Shown: positions 19,101 through 29,718 of the stretch, one piece after another
How positions within the stretch are numbered: the stretch's first letter is position 1
Layout: each line of letters begins with the position of its first letter
Source of the DNA: Candidatus Borreliella tachyglossi
Lineage (GTDB): Bacteria; Spirochaetota; Spirochaetia; Borreliales; Borreliaceae
NCBI RefSeq assembly: GCF_003076595.1
Contig: NZ_CP025785.1
Coordinates: 66,454 to 130,453, forward strand
Length of the DNA: 64,000 nucleotides
Direction of reading: 5' to 3'
The notes under the pieces: generated by a model
What the model was told of the DNA's origin: nothing
What the model saw: only the letters and a program-made list of their open reading frames with translations
Database searches by the model: none
Program-made: the position numbers and the translations under genes

Positions 19101-20900
19101 TCAATCATCATCTGACTTAAGTACAGAAAGAAATGCACTCTGAGGAATCTCAACATTCCCAATCATCTTCATTCGCTTCTTCCCTTCCTTTTGCTTTTCT
19201 AAAAGCTTCCTCTTCCGAGTAATATCCCCGCCATAACACTTAGCAGTAACATCTTTTCTAACCGGTGAGATTGTCTCACGAGCAATAACGTTTGAACCAA
19301 TTGCTCCTTGAATCGCTATTTTAAACTGCTGTCTTGCAATCTCGTCCTTTAATTTCTTACAAATACCTGTAGCCTTTGATCTCGCACTATCTCTGAAGAC
19401 CAACTGAGACAGTGCGTCAACTCTGTCTCCATTAACTAAAATATCTAATTTAACTAAATCTGTTTCTTCATAACCTAATACTTCATAGTCAAAAGAAGCG
19501 TATCCACGACTTACAGATTTAATCTTATCGTAAAAATCAAAAAGTATTTCAGCAAGGGGCATCTTATAAATAATCTCAACACGCTTTGTATCAAGATAAA
19601 CCAAATTTGCTTGTATGCCTCTTTTAAGTACGCAAACACTCATAATATTTCCCAAAAACTCAGTGGGAACAATAATATTAGCTCTAATATAAGGTTCAAG
19701 AGCAAATTCAATATTCTCATTTCCAGGAAATTGTTCGGGACTCTCAATGAAATAAGATTCCCCCTTTTTAGGAACAATCCTATAACGAACTGAAGGAGAA
19801 GTTAATATTACATTAAGCCCAAATTCACGCTCAATTCTTTCCTGAATTACTTCCAAATGCAAAAGTCCTAGAAACCCACATTTAAATCCATGTCCAAGGG
19901 CAGCTGAGGCGTCTTTTTCAAAAGTCAGTGATGCATCATTAAGTTTAAGTCTATCCATTGCCTTTAAAAGATCATCATACTGATTAGCATCAACCGGATA
20001 AACAGAAGAAAATACTACAGGTTTAACCTCCTTAAATCCCTCAAGAGGAACAATTGCTGCATTATCAAAAAGAGTTACAGTATCTCCAATCTTAATATCT
20101 GATATATCCTTAATTCCCGCAATAAAATAACCAACATCTCCAGCTTCTAGGATATCTCTTTTTTCAAGTAGTATTCTAAAAATCCCAATTTCTTCAACTA
20201 AATACTCCCTATCTGCATGCATCAATTTAATCTTATCGCCATTTTTGATTTGCCCTTCAAAAATCCTAAAATGCACAATCACACCACGATAAGAATCATA
20301 ATGTGAATCAAAAATTAAAGCCCTTAATGGATTACTAGAACACCCCTTAGGAGACGGAACATACTTACAAATAGCCTCGAGAAGTTCATCAATTCCTATT
20401 CCATTTTTAGCAGATATCGGAACAGCAATATCTGAATTCAACCCCAAATCATGTTCTATTTGCTCTTTTACAAACTCAATATTAGCACTTGGTAAATCTA
20501 TTTTATTAATGACAGGAATAATTTCAAGATTATGTTCAAATGCCATATAAAAGTTAGAAACAGTTTGAGCTTCTATTCCTTGACTTGCATCAATAAGTAA
20601 AAGTGCCCCCTCGCAAGATGAAATTGCTCTTGAGACTTCATAAGAGAAATCAACATGACCAGGTGTATCTACAAAATTAAGTTCATAGACATTACCATCA
20701 TTACTCTTATAATCAATAGTAACTGCCTGGCTCTTAATTGTAATTCCCCTCTCCCTTTCAATATCCATACTATCAAGAATTTGACTTTTAAATTCACGAT
20801 CTGAAATTATTTTAGCCTTTTGTATAAATCTGTCTGCCAAGGTTGATTTACCATGATCAATATGAGCAATAATGCAAAAATTTTTTTTATAAGAACTAAT
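19101..20900 (-). CDS. lepA: Elongation factor 4 (LepA), apparent ATT start
   Basis: LepA is a ribosome-associated GTPase of the EF-G family. The G motifs AHIDHGKST, DTPGH and NKIDLP and the typical C-terminal GDITRKRKLLEKQKEGKKRMK segment are present. The P-loop lies before any ATG, GTG or TTG in this frame: TTG 20840 falls inside it and the frame is closed by TAG upstream. The only sensible start is ATT 20900 (ISSYKKNF, matching the usual MSSYKKNF), with GGGGAGG five bases upstream. That gives 599 residues, normal for LepA. ATT is a rare initiator, best known from infC. Confidence 0.93.
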   Translation of the reverse strand: MSSYKKNFCIIAHIDHGKSTLADRFIQKAKIISDREFKSQILDSMDIERERGITIKSQAVTIDYKSNDGNVYELNFVDTPGHVDFSYEVSRAISSCEGALLLIDASQGIEAQTVSNFYMAFEHNLEIIPVINKIDLPSANIEFVKEQIEHDLGLNSDIAVPISAKNGIGIDELLEAICKYVPSPKGCSSNPLRALIFDSHYDSYRGVIVHFRIFEGQIKNGDKIKLMHADREYLVEEIGIFRILLEKRDILEAGDVGYFIAGIKDISDIKIGDTVTLFDNAAIVPLEGFKEVKPVVFSSVYPVDANQYDDLLKAMDRLKLNDASLTFEKDASAALGHGFKCGFLGLLHLEVIQERIEREFGLNVILTSPSVRYRIVPKKGESYFIESPEQFPGNENIEFALEPYIRANIIVPTEFLGNIMSVCVLKRGIQANLVYLDTKRVEIIYKMPLAEILFDFYDKIKSVSRGYASFDYEVLGYEETDLVKLDILVNGDRVDALSQLVFRDSARSKATGICKKLKDEIARQQFKIAIQGAIGSNVIARETISPVRKDVTAKCYGGDITRKRKLLEKQKEGKKRMKMIGNVEIPQSAFLSVLKSDDD

Positions 20901-20942
20901 CCCTACCTCCCCAATCCAAATATAATATCTAAAAATATTATA

Positions 20943-21947
20943 CTAATATATACTTTTATTAAGCAAAAGATTTTTGATTTGATTCTTTGATTTTGAAACA
21001 TAAGGTGAAAATTTAGGCGCAAGATCAATAATTAACTTCCAAGTATCTACAGCTCTCAACCTATTTTGATGATTAGCATACATATAAGTAGCATAAGCAA
21101 TATTATATACTACTTCCCAAAAATCTGTAGACTCAAAACTAGTTTTAATATCAGTATATTCATTTATTTTTTGAGTAAAAGACCTTAGATTTTTAAATTT
21201 ATAAAGAGGTTCGTAATAACTAATATATTCATGCATTCTAGTTAAAATACCAACTGTAGCTATAAGCCCATGAGTAATAGCAAGTTCATAAGCACCAAGC
21301 TTTAAATATACCTTTGATAACAGTTGATGCGTATCAACCACATTATAGTTATTAAACCTGTAAAGATTAAAAGTAAAATCAATACCAGAAGTCCCTCTTA
21401 CATTCTTTAAATAAGAATCTAGATAAAATGCAGTATCAAATTTACTATCCAAATTGCCCTCATGCTTCCGTATAACATAATGGTAATTATAATAATCATT
21501 ATTATTCGAGAATCTATTCAAAATTTCATTCAAATAATCAATCATGTCAATATAATTACTTCCAAGCTCAGAAATTTTTGCCAAAGAAAATAGTATATTC
21601 TTCTCAAAAGATTGATCCAATAAATAATCCTTATCTTCTAAAGCCTTCTGAAGATTCAATTTTTCAAGATCAATATTTCCAGCTATACTATAAGCTACAG
21701 ATAAATAATAATTAGCCTCAGGATATATTCCTTTCCTAAGTAAGGCTTCCTGCAAATAATTAATAGCACTAGTAAGATTAGATTTGATAAATCCTTCTTT
21801 AGAATAAATAAGTTGCCGCCCTTTTTCAAGCAAAATCCAATATGGCATATCTTTACCTACTGAGGAATTTAAATTTAATATAAAACTGAAAATCACAAAA
21901 GGCAAAAAAAGTTTTCTCATACTTATAAATATATTAAATTTCCTCAT
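20943..21947 (-). CDS. Exported TPR-like protein
   Basis: The 334-residue protein has a signal sequence (MRKLFLPFVIFSFILNLNSSVG) that begins at the second Met (residue 10), the more natural start. The rest is helical, with TPR-like pairs (AINYLQEALLRKGIYPEANYYL; QLLSKVYLKLGAYELAITHG). No lipobox Cys follows the signal. It follows the V-ATPase operon by 38 bases on the same strand and may be its last gene. No specific function is recognised; the position corresponds to BB0089. Confidence 0.75.
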   Translation of the reverse strand: MRKFNIFISMRKLFLPFVIFSFILNLNSSVGKDMPYWILLEKGRQLIYSKEGFIKSNLTSAINYLQEALLRKGIYPEANYYLSVAYSIAGNIDLEKLNLQKALEDKDYLLDQSFEKNILFSLAKISELGSNYIDMIDYLNEILNRFSNNNDYYNYHYVIRKHEGNLDSKFDTAFYLDSYLKNVRGTSGIDFTFNLYRFNNYNVVDTHQLLSKVYLKLGAYELAITHGLIATVGILTRMHEYISYYEPLYKFKNLRSFTQKINEYTDIKTSFESTDFWEVVYNIAYATYMYANHQNRLRAVDTWKLIIDLAPKFSPYVSKSKNQIKNLLLNKSIY

Positions 21948-21984
21948 AAATTGCGAGAAAATTTAATATTTGACCACCTAAAGC

Positions 21985-22419
21985 CTAAACAAATTTAAAT
22001 ATCATCAAGAAAACCATTACAAAAAGAGCGACAGATTCTATTAGACCCAAAACCAAAAGATTTGTTGCAAATCCCTTCCCAGTCTCAGCAAAAGCATCGC
22101 AAGCTCCTGCAGCAGCTCTGCCTTGAGCAAATGCAGAAATAGAAATTGCAAGTCCACCACCAACCCCTGCACCAAGTAATAACCAAGGATTTGTCTGTGT
22201 CATTATCCCTGCTAAAGTATTCATCAATATATATCCATATATTATTTGTGTCAAAGGTGCTGAGACGAAAACAATCAATAAAAACGGAGCTGGCTTACCC
22301 TGCATATAACACCTCTTCCATGCCCCAATAGCAGCACTTCCCGCAGCTCCCATACCCAAAGCCGAACCTACTGCAGATATTGCCAAAGCTGAGTTCACTC
22401 CTATTAAACCTATATCCAT
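21985..22419 (-). CDS. atpK: V-type ATPase subunit K (rotor ring)
   Basis: The 144-residue protein has four helices in two hairpins, the duplicated proteolipid form. The ion-carrying Glu is E128 in GLIESVALF; the first hairpin has PLTQ (Thr57, Gln58) and AFAQG (Gln99). These positions match the Na+ ligands of Enterococcus NtpK (T64, Q65, Q110, E139, with the same 29-residue Q-E spacing). I therefore infer possible Na+ coupling. It is the last V-ATPase gene of the operon, with AAGGAG before the ATG. Confidence 0.93.
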   Translation of the reverse strand: MDIGLIGVNSALAISAVGSALGMGAAGSAAIGAWKRCYMQGKPAPFLLIVFVSAPLTQIIYGYILMNTLAGIMTQTNPWLLLGAGVGGGLAISISAFAQGRAAAGACDAFAETGKGFATNLLVLGLIESVALFVMVFLMIFKFV

Positions 22420-22433
22420 AAATATCTCCTTAT

Positions 22434-24266
22434 CTATTTATTTTTTATTTTTCTAAAGGGTCTATAAGAATATCCACTCCATTCCTGGCCCAAATGGTTT
22501 GAAAATTCAAGCATATTAAGTCTTACTCCATGAACAACAACAGACAATAAAGATAAAGTGATATTTAGAATATGTCCAAACAGTATTACAATGATGCCAC
22601 TTATTATAAGACCAATATTAGATGATTTTAATAAAGATGCTGACATGCTATTAAAACTATCAGAAATTGCAAGACCTGCAAGTCCAACAGCAAAAAGCCT
22701 AATATAAGATATTATGTCTGCAAATCCTGCCACAGTAGTCAAAAATTGTTCTATTATTCCCCCAAAGCTCTTTAATATGCACATAAAAAAATTTGAACCA
22801 TCTTGTTTCTCAAAAACAAATACAAGTATAATACCAATATATATCATATTTAAAATAATGCTATACATAGGGAATCTCACCTCACTAAGTATCAAATTGA
22901 GAACGAGATAATAAAGCCCAACAATTGTAATAAGCCAACCAAGTTGAGCAATTGCATGTATATGTGGTCTTTCCCTTACTTGCCTAATAAAATTCCATAT
23001 ATGAGCCACTGATATTTGCATAAGACCTATAGTAAAACATATAAACATAATATTTTGCATACTATTCTTCCCTGCCAAATATTCAAGTTTCAAAGACTTT
23101 AAAATAGGAAATAGACTAAAAATAAAAGGACTACTACCAAACCAAGTACCAGTCATCGAACCATATATTATTGCCGATGTACTCAGATAAAACATTAAGG
23201 CATGAATGGATGTTAAAGACTTCTTTCTTACAAGATTGCCTATACTCATAATAATTCCTACAACCAAAAATATAACCCCATAAGCCGCATCACCAACTAT
23301 CATTCCAAAAAATACAAAGAAAAATAACATAAAAATAAAGCTAATATCTCTTTCTTTATACCCAGGTATTGTATCTAAGACATCAAAAATAGGTTTAGCA
23401 AGCTTAGCAAATCCCCTTCTTTCTACATAAGTTGGAACAACATCATCATCATCAGGATCTACAAATTGTACCGCAAATCTACCCTCAGTAGCTGCATTTT
23501 TCAAATCATTTTGCTTATCTCTCGGAATAAATCCCGTAATATACGCAAAGCCATCACCATCATCATTCATATCAGCCATAACTTGCTCAAATTCAACAAT
23601 TTGATTATACTCATTTATTTCATCTCTTAAAATATCTTTATATTTACTTAAAAGTGATAACTGAGTTAATTTTTGCTCCAAAATTTCATCAACAACTCTT
23701 AACTTATGTTCAATAAAATCAAGATCAAATTCAAATTCATATTCCTCAGCTACCTCTATTTGCTGCTTAGAATCATTAATAGCTATAAAATAAGCTGTAC
23801 CTTTAAAATCATTAATAAGGGCAACCTTAACCTCAGAAGATGCCAATAGCTTTTTATATTCACCAATTTGAGACTTAAAAAATTGTACATAAATATTACT
23901 TTCTTTTAACTTATTAACTAAATCAAGGGAAAAACACCCCCAAAAGATTATACCGCCTTTTTTATGTAACAATGATTGCTTCACGTCTCTTAAATCTTTA
24001 ATCTCATCACCCAAACTAACTATACTCTTTGCAATATCCAGAAAATTTTCACTTGAAGATTTTAAAGTTTTTACCTCACAATCATCTCCAAGTAAGGATA
24101 AAGCCTGAGTTAAAATCCCTCTCACCTCAACAACCTTCTCTAAAGATTCTGAAACTCTATTGTGAAAATCAATATGAACAACTCCCAATTCTCTTAAAAT
24201 TTCAAGTGCCTCTATCTTATATTTCAATAAAGTCAAAAACAAAACTTTCTTCATCTTTATAATCAT
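22434..24266 (-). CDS. atpI: V-type ATPase subunit I (stator/a-subunit)
   Basis: The 610-residue protein has the expected split. The N-terminal half is cytoplasmic (1-300, coiled coil around IEHKLRVVDEILEQKLTQL). The C-terminal half has about seven to eight helices and IRLFAVGLAGLAISDSFN, which holds the conserved Arg of the ion channel. It forms the stationary half-channel against subunit K. A GGGAG site lies four bases before the first ATG; an alternative ATG lies 12 bases later. It follows subunit D by 13 bases. Confidence 0.93.
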   Translation of the reverse strand: MIIKMKKVLFLTLLKYKIEALEILRELGVVHIDFHNRVSESLEKVVEVRGILTQALSLLGDDCEVKTLKSSSENFLDIAKSIVSLGDEIKDLRDVKQSLLHKKGGIIFWGCFSLDLVNKLKESNIYVQFFKSQIGEYKKLLASSEVKVALINDFKGTAYFIAINDSKQQIEVAEEYEFEFDLDFIEHKLRVVDEILEQKLTQLSLLSKYKDILRDEINEYNQIVEFEQVMADMNDDGDGFAYITGFIPRDKQNDLKNAATEGRFAVQFVDPDDDDVVPTYVERRGFAKLAKPIFDVLDTIPGYKERDISFIFMLFFFVFFGMIVGDAAYGVIFLVVGIIMSIGNLVRKKSLTSIHALMFYLSTSAIIYGSMTGTWFGSSPFIFSLFPILKSLKLEYLAGKNSMQNIMFICFTIGLMQISVAHIWNFIRQVRERPHIHAIAQLGWLITIVGLYYLVLNLILSEVRFPMYSIILNMIYIGIILVFVFEKQDGSNFFMCILKSFGGIIEQFLTTVAGFADIISYIRLFAVGLAGLAISDSFNSMSASLLKSSNIGLIISGIIVILFGHILNITLSLLSVVVHGVRLNMLEFSNHLGQEWSGYSYRPFRKIKNK

Positions 24267-24279
24267 AAAACTCCCATCC

Positions 24280-24876
24280 CTATTTGCCTTTAATCAAGCT
24301 AGCTTTAGCTATTTTGCCCCTTACAACAGCTGCTGTTTGCTGATCTCCAAGATATACATTAATCTTCTTTATGTTAGTTTTAGTGGTAGGTATCATAACT
24401 TTCTCAAATAAATTTACTCTCTGAGAAGTAGTAACAAGTTCCGCCTCCAACAACCTAACCTGCTCACTTAAAACCTCAAGTTCTGCATTTATCTTAATTA
24501 TATTCTTAATAGTTTCTATTCCCCTATCTACCCAATATGGAGTTAATAAAAGATCATGTTTAATATCCTCATATTCGACAGAATCAAAAATAGGAATAGT
24601 AATACCCGCAATATTTGTAAAACCCCTTACTACTCTTTTAATTTGAATCCAATCCTTAAAGGAAAATTCTTCACCAAATAAAGAAATCCAAGAATTAATA
24701 TTTGCCTTTATATTGTCTTGTTCAAGTTTTCGCTCTTTTTTTAAAGCCTCAACCTTCCTAATCTCCAAATGAAGTTGTTGCTTCTTAAGTTGCAATGTAG
24801 GCAAATACCTACTAAACATCTTAAGGCTATCTTTTTGTTTTTTAAGTTCATTCTTAGTTAACTTAATCTTAGCCAT
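24280..24876 (-). CDS. atpD: V-type ATPase subunit D (central shaft)
   Basis: The 198 residues are dominated by two long helices (KKQKDSLKMFSRYLPTLQLK at the N-terminus and RRVNxxE-like SQRVNLFEKVMIP near the C-terminus), the antiparallel coiled coil of the rotating shaft inside the A3B3 head. The NALE-type end (INVYLGDQQTAAVVRGKIAKA) is typical. It begins three bases after subunit B. Confidence 0.9.
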   Translation of the reverse strand: MAKIKLTKNELKKQKDSLKMFSRYLPTLQLKKQQLHLEIRKVEALKKERKLEQDNIKANINSWISLFGEEFSFKDWIQIKRVVRGFTNIAGITIPIFDSVEYEDIKHDLLLTPYWVDRGIETIKNIIKINAELEVLSEQVRLLEAELVTTSQRVNLFEKVMIPTTKTNIKKINVYLGDQQTAAVVRGKIAKASLIKGK

Positions 24877-24879
24877 TCT

Positions 24880-26181
24880 TTAAGCCTCTTTTTTAGGCCA
24901 ATATTTTTCTACAAGCTCAGTTTTAATTCCTGTTTCCTTAGGCTCAAAACAACTAGCGAGAATCGCCCAACCCAAATCCAAAGCCTCCTCTAAAGGTATA
25001 TTAACAGACAAATCCATCAATTTGCCCTCAAACATACTACTGTACTTAAGAAGCTTTTCATCCCATTCTGTCATATTAAACCCCATAGCTTTCTTTTCTA
25101 CAGATTCTTTTGAAGATGCATAAAGTCTAATCATTGAATCCATAATTGTCCTGTGATCATCTCTAGTCCTCCCATTAACCATCTGCTTAAGTCTTGAGAG
25201 AGAACCAAAAGGCTCAATTCTTCCACCCTTCAAATAGTATTGCCCCTCAGTGATATAACCCGTATTATCAGGTACAGGATGAGTAACATCATCACCAGGC
25301 ATGGTAGTAACTGCAAGTACAGTGATTGATCCTGCTCCCTCAAAATCAATAGCTTTCTCGTATCTCGATGCAAGCTGAGAATATAAATCACCAGGATAAC
25401 CTCTATTAGATGGAACTTGCTCCATCGTAATCGCAATTTCTTTCATAGCATCGGCAAAATTAGTCATATCAGTCAAAAGTACCAAAACTTTCTTCCCCTG
25501 AAGAGCAAATTTCTCGGCAACAGCAAGAGAAATATCAGGAACCGTTAAAGACTCAACAACAGAATCATTAGCTGTATGAACAAAAAAAATCGTCCTACTT
25601 AAAGCCCCACCCTTCTCAAGAGAGTCTTTAAAAGTCAGATAATCATCATTCTTAAGTCCCATTCCTCCAAGAATGATCAAATCAACTTCTGCCTGAAGAG
25701 CTATCCTCACAAGAAGATCATTGTAAGGTTCGCCAGATACAGAAAATATTGGCAATTTCTGTGATTCAACAAGAGTATTAAACACATCTATCATTGGTAA
25801 TCCTGTTCGTATCATATTCCTCGGAATAATACGTTTTGCAGGATTAGCCGATGGACCACCAATTTCAATTAAATTATCTTCAAGGCGAGGCCCTCCATCC
25901 CTTGGATTCCCAGCTCCATCAAAAATTCTACCAAGCAAATTTTCAGAAAATGTAATCTGCATTGGATGACCTAAAAACTTAATTTGATCTGCAGTTGAAA
26001 TGCCTCTTGTTCCGTTATACACCTGAAGAGAGACTTTGTCTCTATCCAACTTAATAACCTCTGCTAAAGAACTTGTATCCTTCGCTTTTACAATAGCAAG
26101 CTCTCCATATTTAACATCACTTGCCGTCACAGTTATTACATTCCCAACAATAGACTCTATCCTGCTATATACTCTCTTCAT
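24880..26181 (-). CDS. atpB: V-type ATPase subunit B (non-catalytic)
   Basis: The 433-residue regulatory subunit alternates with subunit A in the head. [20 protein letters not shown] and [20 protein letters not shown] are hallmark segments. As expected for B subunits there is no Walker A GKT; the matching region reads [11 protein letters not shown]. Its ATG overlaps the stop of subunit A (ATGA). Confidence 0.95.
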   Translation of the reverse strand: MKRVYSRIESIVGNVITVTASDVKYGELAIVKAKDTSSLAEVIKLDRDKVSLQVYNGTRGISTADQIKFLGHPMQITFSENLLGRIFDGAGNPRDGGPRLEDNLIEIGGPSANPAKRIIPRNMIRTGLPMIDVFNTLVESQKLPIFSVSGEPYNDLLVRIALQAEVDLIILGGMGLKNDDYLTFKDSLEKGGALSRTIFFVHTANDSVVESLTVPDISLAVAEKFALQGKKVLVLLTDMTNFADAMKEIAITMEQVPSNRGYPGDLYSQLASRYEKAIDFEGAGSITVLAVTTMPGDDVTHPVPDNTGYITEGQYYLKGGRIEPFGSLSRLKQMVNGRTRDDHRTIMDSMIRLYASSKESVEKKAMGFNMTEWDEKLLKYSSMFEGKLMDLSVNIPLEEALDLGWAILASCFEPKETGIKTELVEKYWPKKEA

Positions 26182-27923
26182 CTATGCACCCCTCTAAAAC
26201 CCAACTTCTTAGAATTTATTAAATCACTTAAACTCAATTCTAGTTTATTAAACTTTTCTTCCTTAAAAGGAGTAAGATTCATATCTAAAATATTTTGCCG
26301 CAATCCATTAACAAAATCTCTTGTTTCCAATTTGTTGTCAAATTTAAAATCCAACTGTAAAATATTGTAAATTATATCAAACATATAATTTTGACGTTCA
26401 GGACTCACAGCTGCATCAACATTATCAAATGAATTTTGTTGCAAATAACATGAATCCAAAAGTTCAGCCTTCAAATAAACTAAAAAGTCATCATTACTGA
26501 TTCCTTCTTCGCCAACAACCTTCATCATCTGATTTACCTCATTACCCTTAGCCAAAAATGATCTTGCATATTCTGTCTTTTCCGATTCAACAACACCTCT
26601 ATATTTACTCCAAGACTCAAGAGGACTAACCGCGGGAAATTTTCTAGCATCTGACCTCTCTCTTGTAAGACCATGAAACGCACCCACAACCTTTAAAGTC
26701 GCCTGAGTTACCGGTTCTTCAAAATTACCCCCAGCAGGGCTTACAGAACCACCCACAGTTACAGATCCAACATTGCCGTCACCCAAAACAACAATACCTG
26801 CCCTCTCATAAAATGACGCAATCACAGATTCAAGATACGCAGGAAACGCCTCCTCACCCGGAATCTCCTCAAGGCGACCTGACATCTCTCTCATAGCCTG
26901 AGCCCATCTTGAAGTTGAATCTGCCAATAAAAGTACATCTAGGCCCATTTGTCTATAGTATTCACCAATAGTAATAGCTGTATAAACTGAAGCTTCACGA
27001 GCAGCAACTGGCATAGAAGATGTATTACAAATAATACATGTTCTCTCCATTAATGACCTACCAGTCCTAGGATCTGTAAGTTCAGGAAATTCCTTAAGAG
27101 TTTCTACTACCTCACCTGCCCTCTCACCACAAGCAGCAATAATTACAATATCAACATCGGCATTACGACTCGTAACTTGCTGAAGAACCGTTTTCCCAGC
27201 ACCAAAAGGCCCAGGAATACAAAATGTTCCACCCTTCGCAACTGGAAAAAATGTATCTATTATCCTTGTTTGAGTTACCATAGGATCACTAGGAATAAGT
27301 CTCTCCTTATAATTGGTAATCGGAATTTTAACAGGCCAATGAAATGACATAGTAATAATGTGTCTATCTCCAGCATCATCTTCGATCACGGCGATTTTAT
27401 CATCTATGGTATAATTGCCATCGCTAACAATCTCTGCAATCTTGTAAGAGTCTCTCCTATAAAATGGAACCATTATTTGATGATTGACAGTGCCCTCCAC
27501 AACAAATCCAAGATAACCTCCCGCAATAACAATATCGCCAACTTTTGCAGTTGCTTTAAAATTCCATTTTTTTTTCTTATCAAGAGCTCGTAAGTACAAA
27601 CCCCTCTCCAAAAAAAAACCACACCTCGCAGCAAGCTCCGGCAATGGATTTTGCAAACCATCATACACCTGAGTCAAAAGTCCAGGACCAAGTTCAACCG
27701 TTAAAAGCTTGTCTGTAAATTCAATAGCATCCCCAACAGCAATTCCCCTAGTCATTTCAAATACTTGAGCATCAACCTCCCCCTCTCTAACACGAATTAT
27801 TTCAGCCTTTAAATTTTTCCCAGCAGTCTTAATAAAAACAACTTCATTCATGGAAACCGTACCAACCACCTCAATAGTAACCAAATTCCCAATTACCCCT
27901 ATTACTTTTCCTTTTGATTCCAT
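26178..27923 (-). CDS. atpA: V-type ATPase catalytic subunit A
   Basis: The 581-residue catalytic subunit has the P-loop [11 protein letters not shown], the Glu-bearing ERAGEV, the [24 protein letters not shown] segment split by positions about 330-355, and the A-subunit bulge region (about 115-190). It hydrolyses ATP to pump ions, or runs in reverse. Borrelia has no F-type ATP synthase as far as I recall, so this enzyme should set its ion gradients. Confidence 0.96.
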   Translation of the reverse strand: MESKGKVIGVIGNLVTIEVVGTVSMNEVVFIKTAGKNLKAEIIRVREGEVDAQVFEMTRGIAVGDAIEFTDKLLTVELGPGLLTQVYDGLQNPLPELAARCGFFLERGLYLRALDKKKKWNFKATAKVGDIVIAGGYLGFVVEGTVNHQIMVPFYRRDSYKIAEIVSDGNYTIDDKIAVIEDDAGDRHIITMSFHWPVKIPITNYKERLIPSDPMVTQTRIIDTFFPVAKGGTFCIPGPFGAGKTVLQQVTSRNADVDIVIIAACGERAGEVVETLKEFPELTDPRTGRSLMERTCIICNTSSMPVAAREASVYTAITIGEYYRQMGLDVLLLADSTSRWAQAMREMSGRLEEIPGEEAFPAYLESVIASFYERAGIVVLGDGNVGSVTVGGSVSPAGGNFEEPVTQATLKVVGAFHGLTRERSDARKFPAVSPLESWSKYRGVVESEKTEYARSFLAKGNEVNQMMKVVGEEGISNDDFLVYLKAELLDSCYLQQNSFDNVDAAVSPERQNYMFDIIYNILQLDFKFDNKLETRDFVNGLRQNILDMNLTPFKEEKFNKLELSLSDLINSKKLGFRGVHR

Positions 27924-27936
27924 TAAAATTCCTCTT

Positions 27937-28482
27937 TTAAAATTTCTTATTCATTTCCATACTTAATTCTTGGCAAATACCATCAAAATTCCTCTCGCCT
28001 AATGTTTCTATAAACAGATTTCTTCTGGACACTAACAACAATTTCAAAAAATAAGTTACTAATTTTTCAAAGTCAAACTCATGTCCTACTTCAAGGTCTG
28101 TTAAAAACTGCCATTTTAACATATCAATTCCTAATTCCACCTCAAAAGGATTTTCCTTAAGGCAAATGGTTTTCAAAATACCCAAATAATAACTAGAAAA
28201 ATATGAAGATTCCAAATATATATCTCTCGGAAAGCCTAACTTTTCAGCTCTAATATATGCTAGCGTACACTTTATCGTTTCTTCAAATTCAAGAAGATTT
28301 TTAATTATCACTGAATTTCCTCCAATAACTCTAGACTCTGACAAATCCTTCAAGAAAACAAAATCCTCTCTGCTTAAAGCAATTTCAACATTATCAAAAA
28401 ATTTTGATATGTTCCATTCTCTTCCAATTTTCAAATCAAGATAAGGCAATGACGATATTACGTAGTAATATGGACTCAACAT
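27937..28482 (-). CDS. DUF2764-type V-ATPase operon protein
   Basis: The 181-residue protein opens with [26 protein letters not shown], the pattern of the DUF2764 family found inside spirochaete and Bacteroidetes V-ATPase operons between E and A. It is helical and soluble. No subunit C, F or G gene is visible here, so it may take the place of one of them; that is inference. Function unproven. Confidence 0.75.
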   Translation of the reverse strand: MLSPYYYVISSLPYLDLKIGREWNISKFFDNVEIALSREDFVFLKDLSESRVIGGNSVIIKNLLEFEETIKCTLAYIRAEKLGFPRDIYLESSYFSSYYLGILKTICLKENPFEVELGIDMLKWQFLTDLEVGHEFDFEKLVTYFLKLLLVSRRNLFIETLGERNFDGICQELSMEMNKKF

Positions 28483-28493
28483 ACACTATCTCT

Positions 28494-29090
28494 TTAAACC
28501 ACCTTTACAACTTCTTTAAATCTTGGATTTAAATATTCAAAAAGGATATCAGCAATAGTCTCTGACGTAAAATCATAATACAAATTACTATCTCTCTGCT
28601 GAATTTTAAATCCCCTACTTATTCCTCTAAAAGGTTTGATCTCAACCTCACTACCAAGTCTATCTCCTATCCTTACTCTCAGAATAGATAATAAATCAGA
28701 AAAGTCAGATTCATTAAGCAATATATCTATTTTATCACTCTTACTCCAAGCATCTACAACCCTCATAATAAGCTCTGCCAAAAAATTATTATCATAAACT
28801 TTAGAAACAGAATCATTTAAAGCAGTTTCAAAAAGAAATTTAATATTCTTCTCAGTACCAATAATCAAATCCCTAACCGCTTGGCGAGACGCCTCAAGAG
28901 CATGTCTCTTATAATCACTAGCTTCCTTTTCAGCCTTTATTTTCAACTCCCTAGCATCACTTTCAGCCTTAAAAGCAATAGCCTCGGCCTCTCTCTTCGC
29001 ATTAAGAATAATCTCACTAGCCAATCTTTCAGCTTCCTCAAGTCCGTCTTTCTTAATTTTACTTATCAAATCTTTAACTTCAAACCGCAT
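28494..29090 (-). CDS. atpE: V-type ATPase subunit E (peripheral stalk)
   Basis: The 198-residue protein has a long Ala/Lys/Glu-rich helix (residues 10-75, for example ERLASEIILNAKREAEAIAF). A globular C-terminus ends FKIQQRDSNLYYDFTSETIADI, typical of subunit E. It is the first gene of the operon, with AGGAG before ATG and a promoter about 63 bases upstream. Confidence 0.9.
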   Translation of the reverse strand: MRFEVKDLISKIKKDGLEEAERLASEIILNAKREAEAIAFKAESDARELKIKAEKEASDYKRHALEASRQAVRDLIIGTEKNIKFLFETALNDSVSKVYDNNFLAELIMRVVDAWSKSDKIDILLNESDFSDLLSILRVRIGDRLGSEVEIKPFRGISRGFKIQQRDSNLYYDFTSETIADILFEYLNPRFKEVVKVV

Positions 29091-29152
29091 GAGAACTCCT
29101 TAGACATACATAAAAATAATTCAAAATAATCAATAAACAAAATTTTAAACAA

Positions 29153-29161
29153 ATTATACCA
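29153..29161 (-). promoter_or_regulatory. Extended -10 promoter of the V-ATPase operon
   Basis: TGG-TATAAT on the minus strand (29161-29153) lies 62 bases before the subunit E ATG. The -35 region is weak. The rest of 29091-29325 is plain AT-rich spacer with one imperfect inverted repeat (AAGATAT...ATATCTT near 29200-29230). Confidence 0.55.
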
Positions 29162-29325
29162 ATAAATTTTTAACATTAAAATACTAATACTCAAAGTCAA
29201 GATATCTAAGATTACTTTAAATATCTTAAGTATAAACTAAAATTAAGTTATTAAAAATCTTGAAATAACTCTAACTTTATTAACTTCTACCTCTTTAAAC
29301 TCAAAAAAATAATAAAGCCAAAAAA

Positions 29326-29718
29326 TTAATTATTAAAAAAATCTCCGATAATTTTGTAAACATTGATATCATGCACTATAAAGACTTTTTTTGCTGGAAA
29401 TTTTTCATCTAACTTTTCACCAAAAACTTTAATACCCCTTTCTACAACTCTTCTGCTAAATTCTATATCAACTACATCAAGAGTTATTATCTCAATAATG
29501 ATTAAATATCCCCTACCAAATCTAGAACCATATCCAGGTGTAAAAGAAGTAGTAACACGAAAAAGCCCATCCAAAAGACCATTAGCTGCCCTACCTCTAG
29601 AAGGCCGGTTCGGATGAATCTCATAAGCACTACCAAATTCGTCCTCAAGAGCACTATCAACATCAAGACAAATACCAAACAATACATTCTCAAGTTCTTC
29701 AAACTTTGATATGTCCAT
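29326..29718 (-). CDS. Small conserved protein of unknown function
   Basis: The 130-residue soluble protein has an acidic start (EELENVLFGICLDVDSALEDE), an Arg/Gly-rich middle (NRPSRGRAANGLLDG; GYGSRFGRGYLIII) and a mixed alpha/beta end. It starts directly after the mutS2 stop codon. No family is recognised; it corresponds by position to BB0097. Confidence 0.72.
   Translation of the reverse strand: MDISKFEELENVLFGICLDVDSALEDEFGSAYEIHPNRPSRGRAANGLLDGLFRVTTSFTPGYGSRFGRGYLIIIEIITLDVVDIEFSRRVVERGIKVFGEKLDEKFPAKKVFIVHDINVYKIIGDFFNN

Noticed and set aside
20840-20840. TTG at 20840 as lepA start
   Set aside because: It would remove the P-loop AHIDHGKST, which is present in frame just upstream.
24877-24900. 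Small hairpin GCCT-AGGC at the atpB-atpD junction
   Set aside because: Only four base pairs with an A-rich loop; too weak to claim as a regulator.
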